DNA from: Clostridia bacterium
Lineage (GTDB): Bacteria > Bacillota > Clostridia > Oscillospirales > Feifaniaceae
Length of the DNA: 64,000 bases
NCBI GenBank assembly: GCA_017427525.1
Contig: JAFRSP010000070.1
Span: 1-64,000 of the forward strand
Reading direction: 5' to 3'
Below the pieces are notes generated by a model. That model saw only the letters and a program-made list of their open reading frames with translations. It did no database searches and was not told the origin of the DNA. Positions 8,281 to 16,941 of this stretch are shown here, in pieces. Each line of letters opens with the position of its first letter. Position 1 is the stretch's first letter. Both the position numbers and the translations under genes were made by a program.

Positions 8281-8348
8281 GAGAGTTTCTCCCTTTTTAT
8301 CTTTCGATCAGGTTCTTCAGGTGGCCGCCCGAAGGAGTCCTGAAGCGC

Positions 8349-8765
8349 TTATTTCCCCTTGTGCTTTTGCTTTCGTTTTTCCTGCCTTTGTTCAAACCGC
8401 CTCTGCTTTTCCGCTTCGCGCATTTGGCGGGAGACTGTCTTTCGCTGCAGTTTGTGCTCTTCTCTCTGCAATTGCAGCGCCTGCTGTGATTTTGTTCCGA
8501 TTCCGACCTGCAGGGTCTGCTTTCTAGCCTCCCGCTGCAGCTTCTTGGGATTTGCCGCATCCTTTTTTACAACCACGCTGACAGACGGACTGAATTGCAA
8601 TTGATCGTAATGCTGAAGGATGTAGGCATAGACCTCGTGATCCTTTGGTTCCGCCCCAAACGTGACCTTGCATACGGAGAGTTTTTTGTTTTCGATTCTT
8701 TCAAAGACGCCCACCCAGAACGGATCTTCGAAAAACACCGTCAGGCGTCCCTGATGCTGGTTCAC
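8349..8765 (-). CDS. yjdF: YjdF family protein (DUF2992)
   Basis: A 138-residue YjdF-type protein. The N-terminal half holds the signature GRLTVFFEDPFWVGVFER. The C-terminal half is a highly charged Lys/Gln/Arg-rich tail (EEHKLQRKTVSRQMREAEKQ and onward), probably a long basic helix. GTG at 8765 was chosen because GAGGAGGG lies seven bases upstream and the family starts just before the LTVFFEDP motif. In other Firmicutes this gene is controlled by the yjdF riboswitch, which responds to azaaromatic compounds; a structured leader is present here. The molecular function of the protein is not known. Confidence 0.82.
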   Translation of the reverse strand: MNQHQGRLTVFFEDPFWVGVFERIENKKLSVCKVTFGAEPKDHEVYAYILQHYDQLQFSPSVSVVVKKDAANPKKLQREARKQTLQVGIGTKSQQALQLQREEHKLQRKTVSRQMREAEKQRRFEQRQEKRKQKHKGK

Positions 8766-8814
8766 AACGATTCCCTCCTCAACCTTCCGCAGGAGCAAAA
8801 CAGATAACCCCAAA

Positions 8815-8886
8815 AGGCAGACTGCGCGCCGCCGTTTCACAGGACGACGGTCTGCCTGCCGAACCGGCGCATCCCGCAGGATGCGC
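8815..8886 (-). promoter_or_regulatory. Structured 5' leader of yjdF, candidate yjdF-type riboswitch
   Basis: On the minus strand an 8-bp hairpin (GCGCATCC with loop TGCG, 8867-8886) is followed by a larger nested stem-loop closed by AGGCAGAC and GTCTGCCT (8815-8857), with an inner CCGT/ACGG helix. A short T stretch then precedes the GTG by about 50 bases. The position fits the yjdF riboswitch, but I could not align the conserved core, so it could instead be an attenuator or the terminator of the upstream transporter gene. Confidence 0.4.
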
Positions 8887-8918
8887 AATGCTGCAATGCA
8901 GTACGGATCGGAAAAGAC

Positions 8919-9848
8919 TCAGACCGATTCTCTTCGCAGGCGGCTCTTCGAAGCGCCTGCGCCTTTTCTCTTGTATTCTCCGATCATCGCGCCGCCGATG
9001 ATGAAAACGGCGCCGACAATCTGGAAAACCGTCAGCTTCTCGTGCAGGAACAACGATGAGAAAAACACGGCCGAGACAGGGTCCACATAGCTGATCAGGG
9101 CAACGGATTGCGCCGGTAGCTTCTGAAGACCGGAAAAATAGAGCATATAGGCAAGCCCCGTGTTGATCAGTCCAATGATCAGCAGATAGGGAATATCTGA
9201 AGCGAGCGGGTGCGGGAACCCCACGGTCAGAAGGGTATAGATCAAAACCACGACGAAGGCAACGTCGATTTCAATTGCCGCAGTCTGAAGCCCGCTGGTG
9301 CGTTTGATGCGTTTGTTGAACACGAGAAGCACGGCATAGAAAAGCGCGGAGGCAACCGCATACAGCAGGCCGGTCATGCTGAGCCCTTCGGCTGCGATGC
9401 TTCCGCTGATAAAAAGCAGGCCGACAAAGACGATGGCGATCGCGGCGATTTTCGGGCCGGTCAGCCTTTCGCCAAAGAGCCATGGAGACAGCAGCAAAAC
9501 CAGCATTGGGCCGATATAATAGATCAGGGTCGCCAAACTGACATTCAGAAGACGGTATGCGCCAAACAGCGTGATCCAGTTCATTCCAAGAGCAATTCCG
9601 CCGAGGAGAAGATCAAACAGCTCCGATTTCAGATTTTCAAGAGAGAATCCTCCGCGCAGCAAAACGATTGCTGTCAGGGCGACTCCGCCGATAAAAGTCC
9701 TCATCAGAACGATCTGGCTGCTGAAAAGGGAGATCTGCGCGGCAACGACCCCGTTTGTGCCCATCAGCAGCAGGGCAAGGATGTATCTCCCATAGAAGGC
9801 GCCAAGGCCGGCGTCTGTTTTCAAAGGGGTTTTGTTGTTCCCGCTCAT
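8919..9848 (-). CDS. EamA-family (DMT superfamily) transporter
   Basis: A 309-residue integral membrane protein with about ten hydrophobic helices in two EamA repeats. The first has GGIALGMNWITLFGAYRLLN followed by SLATLIYYIGPML. The second has IGLINTGLAYMLYFSGLQKL followed by SVALISYVDPVSAVFFS. Such proteins export or exchange small metabolites, and the substrate cannot be read from sequence. The ATG at 9848 has GGAGGG upstream; the frame extends to 9875 without a better site. Confidence 0.88.
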   Translation of the reverse strand: MSGNNKTPLKTDAGLGAFYGRYILALLLMGTNGVVAAQISLFSSQIVLMRTFIGGVALTAIVLLRGGFSLENLKSELFDLLLGGIALGMNWITLFGAYRLLNVSLATLIYYIGPMLVLLLSPWLFGERLTGPKIAAIAIVFVGLLFISGSIAAEGLSMTGLLYAVASALFYAVLLVFNKRIKRTSGLQTAAIEIDVAFVVVLIYTLLTVGFPHPLASDIPYLLIIGLINTGLAYMLYFSGLQKLPAQSVALISYVDPVSAVFFSSLFLHEKLTVFQIVGAVFIIGGAMIGEYKRKGAGASKSRLRRESV

Positions 9849-9953
9849 TCCGATTCCCTCCGCAGATCCCAGCACTGCCGCAGCGTGCTTAAATAGAGAT
9901 TTTTGCCAACAGAAAAGACGGCATGCATAAAATAATCGGCCGGTGAATCCCTT

Positions 9954-10490
9954 TCAGCCTGAAAGCGGTGCGTTTAGAAGCGCCCGAATCGACGACTCAT
10001 AGTCGGTGTCGATCAACGAAACCTGCTCGTTTTTCCCTCGAAAGCCTTCGAGGATTTTCCGATTCTCTTCCTTTAGCCAAGCGGCAGTGCAGCAGGAATT
10101 GTCGAGCCTAGATTCGATATCGGAGCTGTGTTGCATGATCTTATCGAAGTGAGTGTCGATATAGCGGTCTGTCATTGCAAGACAGAGGAACCTGACGAAA
10201 GAAGAATACGATTCGCCGAGATCCTGCCTCCAATCAAAGGGGATATAGCAGCCTTCAACGATCAGGTTTTGCCGGTTTTCGATCGCCGTTTTGATGATCT
10301 CCCGAACAATCGGCCAGAGGTAGTTGGTCAGAGCATCGTCGTCCTTAGGAGTGAGAGCGGTTTTTCCGCTGCGGATGAGCCCCATCTTCAGGTGATCGAT
10401 GGAAAGATACGGAGCGTGATAGATTTCGAGCAGCCTCTGGGCCAAAAGCGTTTTCCCTGTGTGGGAAGCGCCTGTTAACAGGATGATCAT
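9954..10490 (-). CDS. P-loop kinase-like protein
   Basis: A 178-residue soluble P-loop NTPase. The Walker A is LLTGASHTGKTLLAQRL at the very N-terminus, followed by YLSIDHLKMGLI, where the Asp/His could contact substrate, and IVEGCYIPFDW. This layout matches small-molecule kinases of the AAA/adenylate-kinase-like type annotated as 2-phosphoglycerate-kinase-like or zeta-toxin-like. The ATG overlaps the stop of the upstream acetyltransferase by four bases (ATGA), so the two are translationally coupled. Substrate unknown. Confidence 0.72.
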   Translation of the reverse strand: MIILLTGASHTGKTLLAQRLLEIYHAPYLSIDHLKMGLIRSGKTALTPKDDDALTNYLWPIVREIIKTAIENRQNLIVEGCYIPFDWRQDLGESYSSFVRFLCLAMTDRYIDTHFDKIMQHSSDIESRLDNSCCTAAWLKEENRKILEGFRGKNEQVSLIDTDYESSIRALLNAPLSG

Positions 10491-11125
10491 CGTCTTGCCC
10501 TTAGCTCCTTTTTGACCTTTTCCAAATCACTGCATGTCAGGATCGGGATTAAGGCGTTGATTTCTTCTATGCTTTTATCCCACCATCGGAAGGCGAGCAG
10601 CAGGTTGATCAGTTCATCGTCAAAGCGTTTCCGCAGTGCCCGTGCCGGATTTCCTGCCACGATCGTGTAGGGATCAACATCGTGGCCAACGATGCTGTTT
10701 GCGCCGATGATGGCGCCGTCGCCGATATGGACGCCGGGGAGGATGACCGCGTTCTGACCGATCCACACATCGTTTCCGACGACCGTATCTCCTTTTAACG
10801 GAAGATCACTCTGTGTGGGCGGCTCCATATTCCACCCTTCGAGCGTGTAAAAGGGGAAGGTGGAAACCGCGTTCATCTGATGATTCGCGCCGTTCATCAC
10901 AAACTCCACTCCCGATGCAAGCTGACAGAACTTGCCGATGATCAGTTTGTCGCCGTTCCATGCGTAATGATGGGTGACATGGTTTTCAAATTCCGAATCG
11001 GCAATATAGGTAAAGTCGCCAACAAAAATGTTGGGATTCGTGATCGTTGGCTTCACATAGATTTCTTTTTCATACCCGGGAATCGGATAGACGGTATTCG
11101 GATCGGGCTTCTTTTTACGTTCCAT
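10487..11125 (-). CDS. Vat-like xenobiotic O-acetyltransferase (left-handed beta-helix)
   Basis: A 212-residue hexapeptide-repeat acetyltransferase. The N-terminus follows the Vat pattern (PDPNTVYPIPGYEKEIYVKP then TNPNIFVGDFTYI). Next come GDKLIIGKFCQLASGVEF and FVMNGANHQMNAVST with the catalytic-type His, then repeats including GNDVWIGQNAVILPGVHIGD and YTIVAGNPARALRKRFDD. Vat enzymes acetylate streptogramin A; chromosomal relatives can be silent or act on other substrates. A good AAGGAGAG precedes the ATG. Resistance is not proven by homology. Confidence 0.83.
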   Translation of the reverse strand: MERKKKPDPNTVYPIPGYEKEIYVKPTITNPNIFVGDFTYIADSEFENHVTHHYAWNGDKLIIGKFCQLASGVEFVMNGANHQMNAVSTFPFYTLEGWNMEPPTQSDLPLKGDTVVGNDVWIGQNAVILPGVHIGDGAIIGANSIVGHDVDPYTIVAGNPARALRKRFDDELINLLLAFRWWDKSIEEINALIPILTCSDLEKVKKELRARR

Positions 11126-11254
11126 CTGTTCTCTCCTTGAAACGGACTGTGTTTTCCGGATCGTGTGTATTCAGCGTGCCCTGCGGCAAGACGGTGAATC
11201 TTGGAGCTCTGAGGAACAGTCAAATTGATCGGGGAAACACATTTGAGGAAGCGA

Positions 11255-11506
11255 TCATTTTTTCTTCAGGCTTTTCAGATAGGGCTTCCGCTCCGGCGCG
11301 ATCCGATAGCTTTCCGCCGCTTTTTGGACGGTTTTATTGTGCGTCCAAATATCGAGCCGCTGCTGCTCCAGGAAGGGAAGCGCCGATTCATACTGCTTGG
11401 CCAGAGCCGTTGCAAAATACCAGGCGATCATCATATTGACATAATACGCGTAGATCTCAAGCAGCCGTCCTGCATCCGATGTCTCAGCCTTTCGTATCAA
11501 GATCAT
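11255..11506 (-). pseudogene. In-frame fusion relic: GNAT N-terminus joined to AlkD-like C-terminus
   Basis: The 83-residue ORF has two unrelated halves. Residues 1-24 (MILIRKAETSDAGRLLEIYA) are the start of a phosphinothricin-acetyltransferase-like GNAT. From YYV onward (NMMIAWYFATALAKQYESAL, then LDIWTHNKTVQKAAESYRI) the sequence is the end of an AlkD/HEAT-like DNA alkylation repair enzyme. The join falls at 11438-11446, codons for Tyr-Tyr-Val common to both families, as expected for a deletion through short homology. A strong AAGGAGG upstream means it may still be translated. Neither domain is complete. Confidence 0.75.
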
Positions 11507-11531
11507 ATCGCATCCTCCTTCGCCGACGATG

Positions 11532-12086
11532 TTATTGCCTTGCCTCGTCTTGAGGGGTCAGCGTCGGACGCTCCGCGTGCTCCGAGGCGCCAGGATGAAA
11601 CTCCGTGCTTTTACGCCCTTTTGAGTTGTCATATGGATTCGCCGACCTATTTACGATGCGGGCGCCCGCATCGTCCGCCCATTTCTCACAGAAAAAGTCG
11701 AAATAGTCATATCGGCCCTCTCTGCGCCATTTTTGAAAGAGGGGGAAATGTGCCCATATGCTGCTGGGGAACCCCACGACAGGCAGGAAGAGCGGGCCAA
11801 GTATCAGCGATTGAATGGTGTGGCCGTATTCGTGAACCAGGATCCGCTGCGCATGGGCTTCGCCGTTTCTCCAATGCCCGAAAAAGATGAACATGCCCAG
11901 AGCCATGGAGGATCGGAATCTCCAGTGGGAGACGACCGAGCAATGGAAGCAGAGCCTTTTTCTCCTTGGATTGATCGCTGTCAGCACAAGAAAAAGAAAA
12001 AGCCCGGCAAGGTTTTGCGGCAATCCCCACGTGAACTGCAATGCCGTATAGAGGATATGGTTGATTTTGTATTTCTTCTCCCTCAT
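11532..12086 (-). CDS. Membrane protein with HEYGH zinc-peptidase-like motif
   Basis: A 184-residue protein with an N-terminal hydrophobic helix (LPQNLAGLFLFLVLTAI), a second hydrophobic stretch near residue 60 (MALGMFIFFGHW) and the metalloprotease-like motif RILVHEYGHTIQSLILG, followed by another hydrophobic segment and a C-terminal FCEKWADDAGAR. HExxH-like HEYGH could bind zinc; families with this arrangement are uncharacterised. The last 45 residues look low in conservation. The start at 12086 overlaps the stop of the small ORF upstream, and the ribosome binding site is weak. Confidence 0.65.
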   Translation of the reverse strand: MREKKYKINHILYTALQFTWGLPQNLAGLFLFLVLTAINPRRKRLCFHCSVVSHWRFRSSMALGMFIFFGHWRNGEAHAQRILVHEYGHTIQSLILGPLFLPVVGFPSSIWAHFPLFQKWRREGRYDYFDFFCEKWADDAGARIVNRSANPYDNSKGRKSTEFHPGASEHAERPTLTPQDEARQ

Positions 12087-12292
12087 GGTTCCGTTCCGTC
12101 CTTTTTGTGCAAGGCCATCGCCGCCGCGCAGCTTGGAACAAGAATTTGACTGTTGAGGTCCTTGCCAAACCGGTCGAAGACGAGCGGCTCAGGGAAAACA
12201 AGGCTGTAAAATAGATCGATCAAACGGACGGCCGCATTGCTTGCAGCCTTCAAAGGCACATCCTTAAGCGAGACCCGTTTTTGCATCTGCAC
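12083..12292 (-). CDS. Small ORF of unknown function
   Basis: A 69-codon frame begins inside the last codons of the preA-like gene and ends with a TGA overlapping the ATG of the HEYGH membrane protein (ATGA). The product (KRVSLKDVPLKAASNAAV, then FPEPLVFDRFGKDLNSQ) is soluble and unrecognised. No strong ribosome binding site is seen; it may be read by coupling from preA or may be chance. The two-way overlap with its neighbours is the only support. Confidence 0.35.
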   Translation of the reverse strand: MQMQKRVSLKDVPLKAASNAAVRLIDLFYSLVFPEPLVFDRFGKDLNSQILVPSCAAAMALHKKDGTEP

Positions 12293-13835
12293 AGTTACCC
12301 TGGCTGTCTAAGGTCTGCGGACGGCTTTTTTTTGCAGCGCTGATTGCTCCGGAACTACAGACCAGCCTGCACAGATGACATCCCACGCATTTGTTTCCGA
12401 TCAGTTTCGGCTTGCGGGTAGCAGGGTCGAACTCTATCGCCTGATGCCCGCCGTCCATACACGACACGTAGCATCGGCCGCAGCCGATACACCGTTCGCT
12501 GTCGAACAACGGAAAAACGACCGTGCCGCGTTCAATGCTCTGATGATCAACAACGGTTTTGCTCGCTCCGCCGATCAGTTCCTGCAGAGAAGCGACGCCC
12601 TTGCATTTCATGTATTCAGACAGACCTTCGAGAAGATCGTCAATGATCCTGTATCCATACTGCATCACAGCAGTGGTGATCTGCACGCTCCCGGCCCCAA
12701 GCAGGATGAATTCAAGCGCGTCTCTCCAGGTCTCAACGCCGCCCATTCCGCTGATATGAAGCCCTTTCAAATCCTCGCACCCAGATAGATCCGAGATGAA
12801 CCGCAGAGCGATCGGCTTGACGGCAGGTCCGGAATACCCGCCTACGATAGACTTCCCCTGCACAGCGGGCTGAGCGACAAGGGTATCGATATCGACCCCT
12901 GTGATCGAGTTGATGGTGTTGATGGCCGAGATGCCGTTCGCCCCGCCGCGCTTGGCGGCCAAGGCCATTGGCACCATATCCGTGATATTTGGAGTGAGCT
13001 TGGCCAAAACCGGAAGGCTCGTTCCGCTCTTTGTGGCCCGTGTGAATTTTTCGATCAGCTCCTCAGACTGCCCGATGGTCACGCCCATGTCGGCGGCCTC
13101 CATGTTCGGACACGAGAAATTGCACTCGATGGCCGAGGCCCCCGCCTGCTCGCACTTTTTTGCCAGGCTGGCCCACTCGGCTTCGGTTTGTCCCATGATC
13201 GAAGCGACGATTACCTTGGTGGGGAACTCTTCTCTCAGTTTTCTGAAGATCGCCATGTTCTCTTCAACACTGTGGTCGGAGAGCTGCTCGATATTCTTGA
13301 ATCCGCAGAAGGAATGGGAATGGCTCCTGATCACCGAAAACCTCGGAGAGGCCTCGTGCTGCGGAAAACTGCAGATGGTTTTGAAAGCCGCCCCTGCCCA
13401 GCCGGCTTCAAAGGCTCTTTTGCACATCTCATATGTGCTCGCAACGACGGAGGAGGAGAGCAGAAAAGGATTTTCCAATTTGACCCCGCAGATATCCACC
13501 GACAGGTCCGTTTCCTCTATCAGTCGCTTCGGCAGATATCCCCGGCTCTGGATATCGCCAAGTTCCATGTTGCTGTGACGGATCTTGACCGGGATTCCGT
13601 CCCGGGAGAGGATACACGCCTTTTCGCAAGGGGCGCTGCAGGATGCGCAGTCTGCGGATCCGAGCTTTCTGATCGCCCCGAAATAATTCTCGAAATAGAT
13701 CGATCGGAGCACGCTTCCCACCGGAGCATTCTGGGGGCAGGCATGGGAACACACCGGGTCATGGCAGAGCATGCATTTGTTCACTTCAGACAAATCAAAA
13801 AATGATGCATAATCGGGATATAACCTGTGGTTCAT
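12264..13835 (-). CDS. preA: Dihydropyrimidine/dihydroorotate dehydrogenase-like iron-sulfur flavoprotein (PreA type)
   Basis: A 523-residue protein with three parts. Residues 1-100 carry two cysteine clusters (CMLCHDPVCSHACP and CASCSAPCEKAC) like the N-terminal Fe-S domain of the PreT/GltD partner. Residues 110-420 form the FMN TIM barrel (NPFLLSSSVV, CNFSCPNMEAADMG, INTINSITGVDID). The C-terminus has two [4Fe-4S] sets (CIGCGRCYVSC and CVGCHLCRLVC). PreA reduces uracil or thymine with electrons from PreT. Here part of the PreT-type cluster domain is fused on and no separate PreT is adjacent. Its ATG overlaps the rlmD stop by four bases. Confidence 0.85.
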   Translation of the reverse strand: MNHRLYPDYASFFDLSEVNKCMLCHDPVCSHACPQNAPVGSVLRSIYFENYFGAIRKLGSADCASCSAPCEKACILSRDGIPVKIRHSNMELGDIQSRGYLPKRLIEETDLSVDICGVKLENPFLLSSSVVASTYEMCKRAFEAGWAGAAFKTICSFPQHEASPRFSVIRSHSHSFCGFKNIEQLSDHSVEENMAIFRKLREEFPTKVIVASIMGQTEAEWASLAKKCEQAGASAIECNFSCPNMEAADMGVTIGQSEELIEKFTRATKSGTSLPVLAKLTPNITDMVPMALAAKRGGANGISAINTINSITGVDIDTLVAQPAVQGKSIVGGYSGPAVKPIALRFISDLSGCEDLKGLHISGMGGVETWRDALEFILLGAGSVQITTAVMQYGYRIIDDLLEGLSEYMKCKGVASLQELIGGASKTVVDHQSIERGTVVFPLFDSERCIGCGRCYVSCMDGGHQAIEFDPATRKPKLIGNKCVGCHLCRLVCSSGAISAAKKSRPQTLDSQGNCADAKTGLA

Positions 13836-15262
13836 TTTTTTCTCTCGATTCTTTCCCGTGTTTCAAATGTGTTTTTTGAAATCGGTTTTTTATAAGCAGC
13901 TCTTTTTCTGATCCTGTAAAAAAGCGCTGCTGTTTCGCAGTGGGAGGTGCGGGGGAAGAGATCAAAGGGACGTGCCTCGCGGAGGGAGTAACCGAGGTCG
14001 CGCAGCAGGCGGGCGTCGCGCGCAAGGGTGGCGCAGTTGCAGCTGATATAGACGATGCGATCGGGGTCCATACCGGCCACCGTCTCCAGCAGACTGGCGT
14101 CGCAGCCCTTGCGGGGAGGGTCGAGGATGACCACATCGGGGGAGAAACCTTCCGCCGCAAGCTGCGCGGCGGCCTGCGCGGCGTCGGCGCATAGAAATCG
14201 CACGTTTTCAAATCCCGCCTCACGGGCACAGATGGCGGCGTCCTGCACGGCGCTGGGGACTACCTCTACCCCAACCAGTTCCCGGCACTGCGCCGCCATC
14301 GAGAGCCCGATGGTGCCGATGCCGCAGTAGAGATCCAGCACCCGCTCTCTGCCGGTCAGGGCAGCCAGACGCGCGGCCTCCAGATAAAGGGCTTCGCACT
14401 GGTCGTGATTGACCTGATAGAAGGAGGCGGCCGAGATACGATACCGATTGCCGAGCAGACGGTCCTCCAGCCGGTCGGTGCCCCACAGTGTGAGATAGCG
14501 GTCGCCCAGCACCACATTGGTTTGCTTTTGATTGATGCAGAGCTGCACCGAAACAAGGCCGGGCAGCTCGCTTCGCAGCGCCGCGATCAACTCGTCTGCG
14601 TGGGGCAGGAACTGCCCGTTGACGACGATCACCACCATCACCTGGCCGGTCGCCGCACCGACCCGAACAAAGAGCGAGCGGACTAAGCCTCTGTGAAGCC
14701 GTTCGTCATAGACCGAGAGATGGAAACGGTCAATATGGTCGCACAGTAGCCGTGCGGCACGGTCGGCCGCTTCCGGCTGAAGCAGACAGCCGGAACAGGG
14801 GATGATCTGGTGGCTCCGCCCGCGATAGAATCCGGTGACGGCGCTTCCTCCGGAAAGGCCGACCGGAAGCTGCACCTTATTGCGGTAGCGGGTCTGGCTG
14901 GGCGCAGGGACGATGGGTAAAAGCTGCGGTTCCTCTCCCAGCTCTTTTTGCAGAGCCGTGCGAACTTGCTGCTCTTTGATACGGCACTCGGCCTCATAGG
15001 AGATGTGCCAGTAGGTGCAACCGCCGCAGAGGCCGAAGACAGGGCAGGCGACCTCGATCCGGTCGGGCGAGGGGGAGAGCAGCCGCTCGAGTCTACCATA
15101 GCCATAGTGCGTGAGCGCCTTGACCACACGGACTTGTGCAAGATCTCCCTCCGCCGTGAAGGGGACAAAGAGAACGTAGCCGTCGCTCCGTCCCACGCCG
15201 AGACCTTCGTGCGTCGTGCCGGTGATGTGCAGGGTAACAAGATCATTTTTCTTCAGCGGCAT
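13832..15262 (-). CDS. rlmD: 23S rRNA (uracil-C5)-methyltransferase, RlmD/TrmA family
   Basis: A 476-residue SAM-dependent RNA m5U methyltransferase. The N-terminal TRAM domain (KNDLVTLHITGTTHEGLGVG) is followed by the [4Fe-4S] region CPVFGLCGGCTYWHI with a further Cys near PCSGC. Next come the SAM-binding motif VLDLYCGIGTIGLSM, the DPPRKGCD motif and the catalytic-cysteine motif YISCNCATLARD. It methylates uridine in 23S rRNA; whether it is RlmD, RlmC or the dual-site RlmCD cannot be told. A GGGGGG ribosome binding site precedes the ATG. The stop overlaps preA by four bases, giving a two-gene transcript. Confidence 0.9.
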   Translation of the reverse strand: MPLKKNDLVTLHITGTTHEGLGVGRSDGYVLFVPFTAEGDLAQVRVVKALTHYGYGRLERLLSPSPDRIEVACPVFGLCGGCTYWHISYEAECRIKEQQVRTALQKELGEEPQLLPIVPAPSQTRYRNKVQLPVGLSGGSAVTGFYRGRSHQIIPCSGCLLQPEAADRAARLLCDHIDRFHLSVYDERLHRGLVRSLFVRVGAATGQVMVVIVVNGQFLPHADELIAALRSELPGLVSVQLCINQKQTNVVLGDRYLTLWGTDRLEDRLLGNRYRISAASFYQVNHDQCEALYLEAARLAALTGRERVLDLYCGIGTIGLSMAAQCRELVGVEVVPSAVQDAAICAREAGFENVRFLCADAAQAAAQLAAEGFSPDVVILDPPRKGCDASLLETVAGMDPDRIVYISCNCATLARDARLLRDLGYSLREARPFDLFPRTSHCETAALFYRIRKRAAYKKPISKNTFETRERIERKK

Positions 15263-15347
15263 GGTAAGATCCCCCCAGTTTGGCCGTGCGGCCCCGCGGA
15301 TCGGTTTTTTCGGAATGGATACTGTGCTTGAAGGGTGCAGATGCGGA

Positions 15348-15396
15348 AGAAAAGCGCTTCTCCATGCATCGTGAAAAGACGAACGGAGAAGCGCAT
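15348..15396 (-). terminator. Rho-independent terminator
   Basis: A ten-base stem (gcgcttctcc paired with ggagaagcgc at 15385-15394) spans a 21-base loop; on the minus strand it is followed by TTTTCTT. It ends the transglutaminase gene transcript. Confidence 0.72.
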
Positions 15397-15468
15397 TCGA
15401 TCAGCAGCGAAAGCGGGATGAAAACCTGAGTAAAGTGTGTGGCTACCTCCGTTTGAACGAATCGGCGG

Positions 15469-16704
15469 TCAGGAAAGCCGCTCGACAAAGCCAAGAGCGC
15501 GGGCCATCATCTCCACGGCGTCGCCCCTGGTGAAGGAAGAACCGTCCCACGCAGCGGGAGCAAATCCCATGGTCTGAGCGGTATCCATGGCGGTGGCCCA
15601 TTCAAAATCCTGTCCGTCCCGGTAACCCAGGGCGCGCAGGAGAAAGGTGGCAAAATCTCGTCCCGAAGTGGCGGCGGAAGAGCCGAAGAGGGTTTCGCTC
15701 TGCCCCTTGGTGAGACCGTCACGATAGAGCAGTGAAATATGAGGAGCCGCCCAGGCGGGAAGATCGGTGAAGGGAGAATGGTTTTCGCCTGCAAGCGCTT
15801 CGCTTTCACGGTCCAGCACCCGCACAAAGAGCACGGCGGCCTCCGCCCTTGTGGGAGCACGGTCGAGCTCGTAGCCGAGATCGGTGCCGAGGAAGAGCCC
15901 CTTATCGTGCAGCAGATCGGCCATCATGAGCTGATCCGCTCCGGTTCCGGGCTGACTATCAATCAGGTTGGTATAGTAAGTGCGGCCGAAATCAAAAAGC
16001 TCCTGCATCGTGACGCCGCCGTCGACCTTGTGGGTTGGCAGCTCGGCGGGACGCTTGAGCAGATATCGGTCTTCGATCTGACTGCCAAAATCGGGATCGT
16101 CCCAAGTGACGTCGACGAGCAACCACTCCCCGTCGATCCAAACCGCATTGTAGGAGTGGTTCATCGCATCCGAGGACAAAAACAGGCAGGGGATCTGCGC
16201 CAGCCGGCAGAACAGCAGCATGGCGCGGGAGTAGCCGTCGCAAACGGCGGTTTGATTCAGGAAAACGCCGACGGGGGAGTGTGATTCAATTCCCTGTTCC
16301 CCGTAGGTGGTGTGGAGAATGATCCAATCGTGGATGGCGATCACTTTTTCACGGTCGGTCATCGAGGGGGTTAGAAGGTTCTGCAGCACAGATTCCGCGG
16401 CAGACTGGAGTTGGGCGTCGCTCATCGACTCGGGGTAGACGCCAGTGTAGGTCACGAAGCGGCTGGTGCCCTCCATATTGAGTTCGAAGTTGCGGGGAAT
16501 CAGCGCGCTGCTCAGCGAGAGGATTGTGGCGAGGCTTGCATTCCAATCCGCAGCCGCGTCGAGCTGCAGCTTGCGTCCGGAATCATAAGTATCGATCAGC
16601 CCTTCTGCGATGATGTTCTCGTAGTGGGTGAAAGCGAGCGCATTCGGGCAGAAGGTCAGAAGGAACACAAGAATAAAAACAAGTGCAAGAATTCGTTTCA
16701 GCAT
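15469..16704 (-). CDS. Secreted transglutaminase-like protein with S-layer-homology repeats
   Basis: A 411-residue exported protein: a signal peptide (LALVFILVFLLTFCPNALA), then a transglutaminase-like cysteine protease/peptidase core with the Cys-His-Asp triad in TAVCDGYSRAM, NHSYNAVWIDGEW and LVDVTWDD, then two S-layer-homology-like repeats (RAEAAVLFVRVLD, FTDLPAWAAPHISLLYRDG, FATFLLRALGYRDG) that would tether it to the cell wall. An ATG at 16704 with AAGG upstream starts the signal peptide; the frame is open for 388 more codons, but those are antisense to the SGNH gene. Likely acts on wall or surface proteins. Confidence 0.85.
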   Translation of the reverse strand: MLKRILALVFILVFLLTFCPNALAFTHYENIIAEGLIDTYDSGRKLQLDAAADWNASLATILSLSSALIPRNFELNMEGTSRFVTYTGVYPESMSDAQLQSAAESVLQNLLTPSMTDREKVIAIHDWIILHTTYGEQGIESHSPVGVFLNQTAVCDGYSRAMLLFCRLAQIPCLFLSSDAMNHSYNAVWIDGEWLLVDVTWDDPDFGSQIEDRYLLKRPAELPTHKVDGGVTMQELFDFGRTYYTNLIDSQPGTGADQLMMADLLHDKGLFLGTDLGYELDRAPTRAEAAVLFVRVLDRESEALAGENHSPFTDLPAWAAPHISLLYRDGLTKGQSETLFGSSAATSGRDFATFLLRALGYRDGQDFEWATAMDTAQTMGFAPAAWDGSSFTRGDAVEMMARALGFVERLS

Positions 16705-16941
16705 AGAAAACACCTTGTTGAATGGGCCTGTCGTATGAAAAACAGGGGCTGCGGGATCTGAGAAGACAGGGAAAAACGGGCCTCTCAGATCCAAATCAAT
16801 GAACAATACTATCATATCACAAAAGATGCATGGAGGAAAAGAGGGAAAATCTATTTTTGGGGACTTTTCGAATGCCGTTTGATGCAGTATAATGGAAAAA
16901 ACAAGATGCCATATCATAAAAAATGAAAGAGGTGCGGATTC

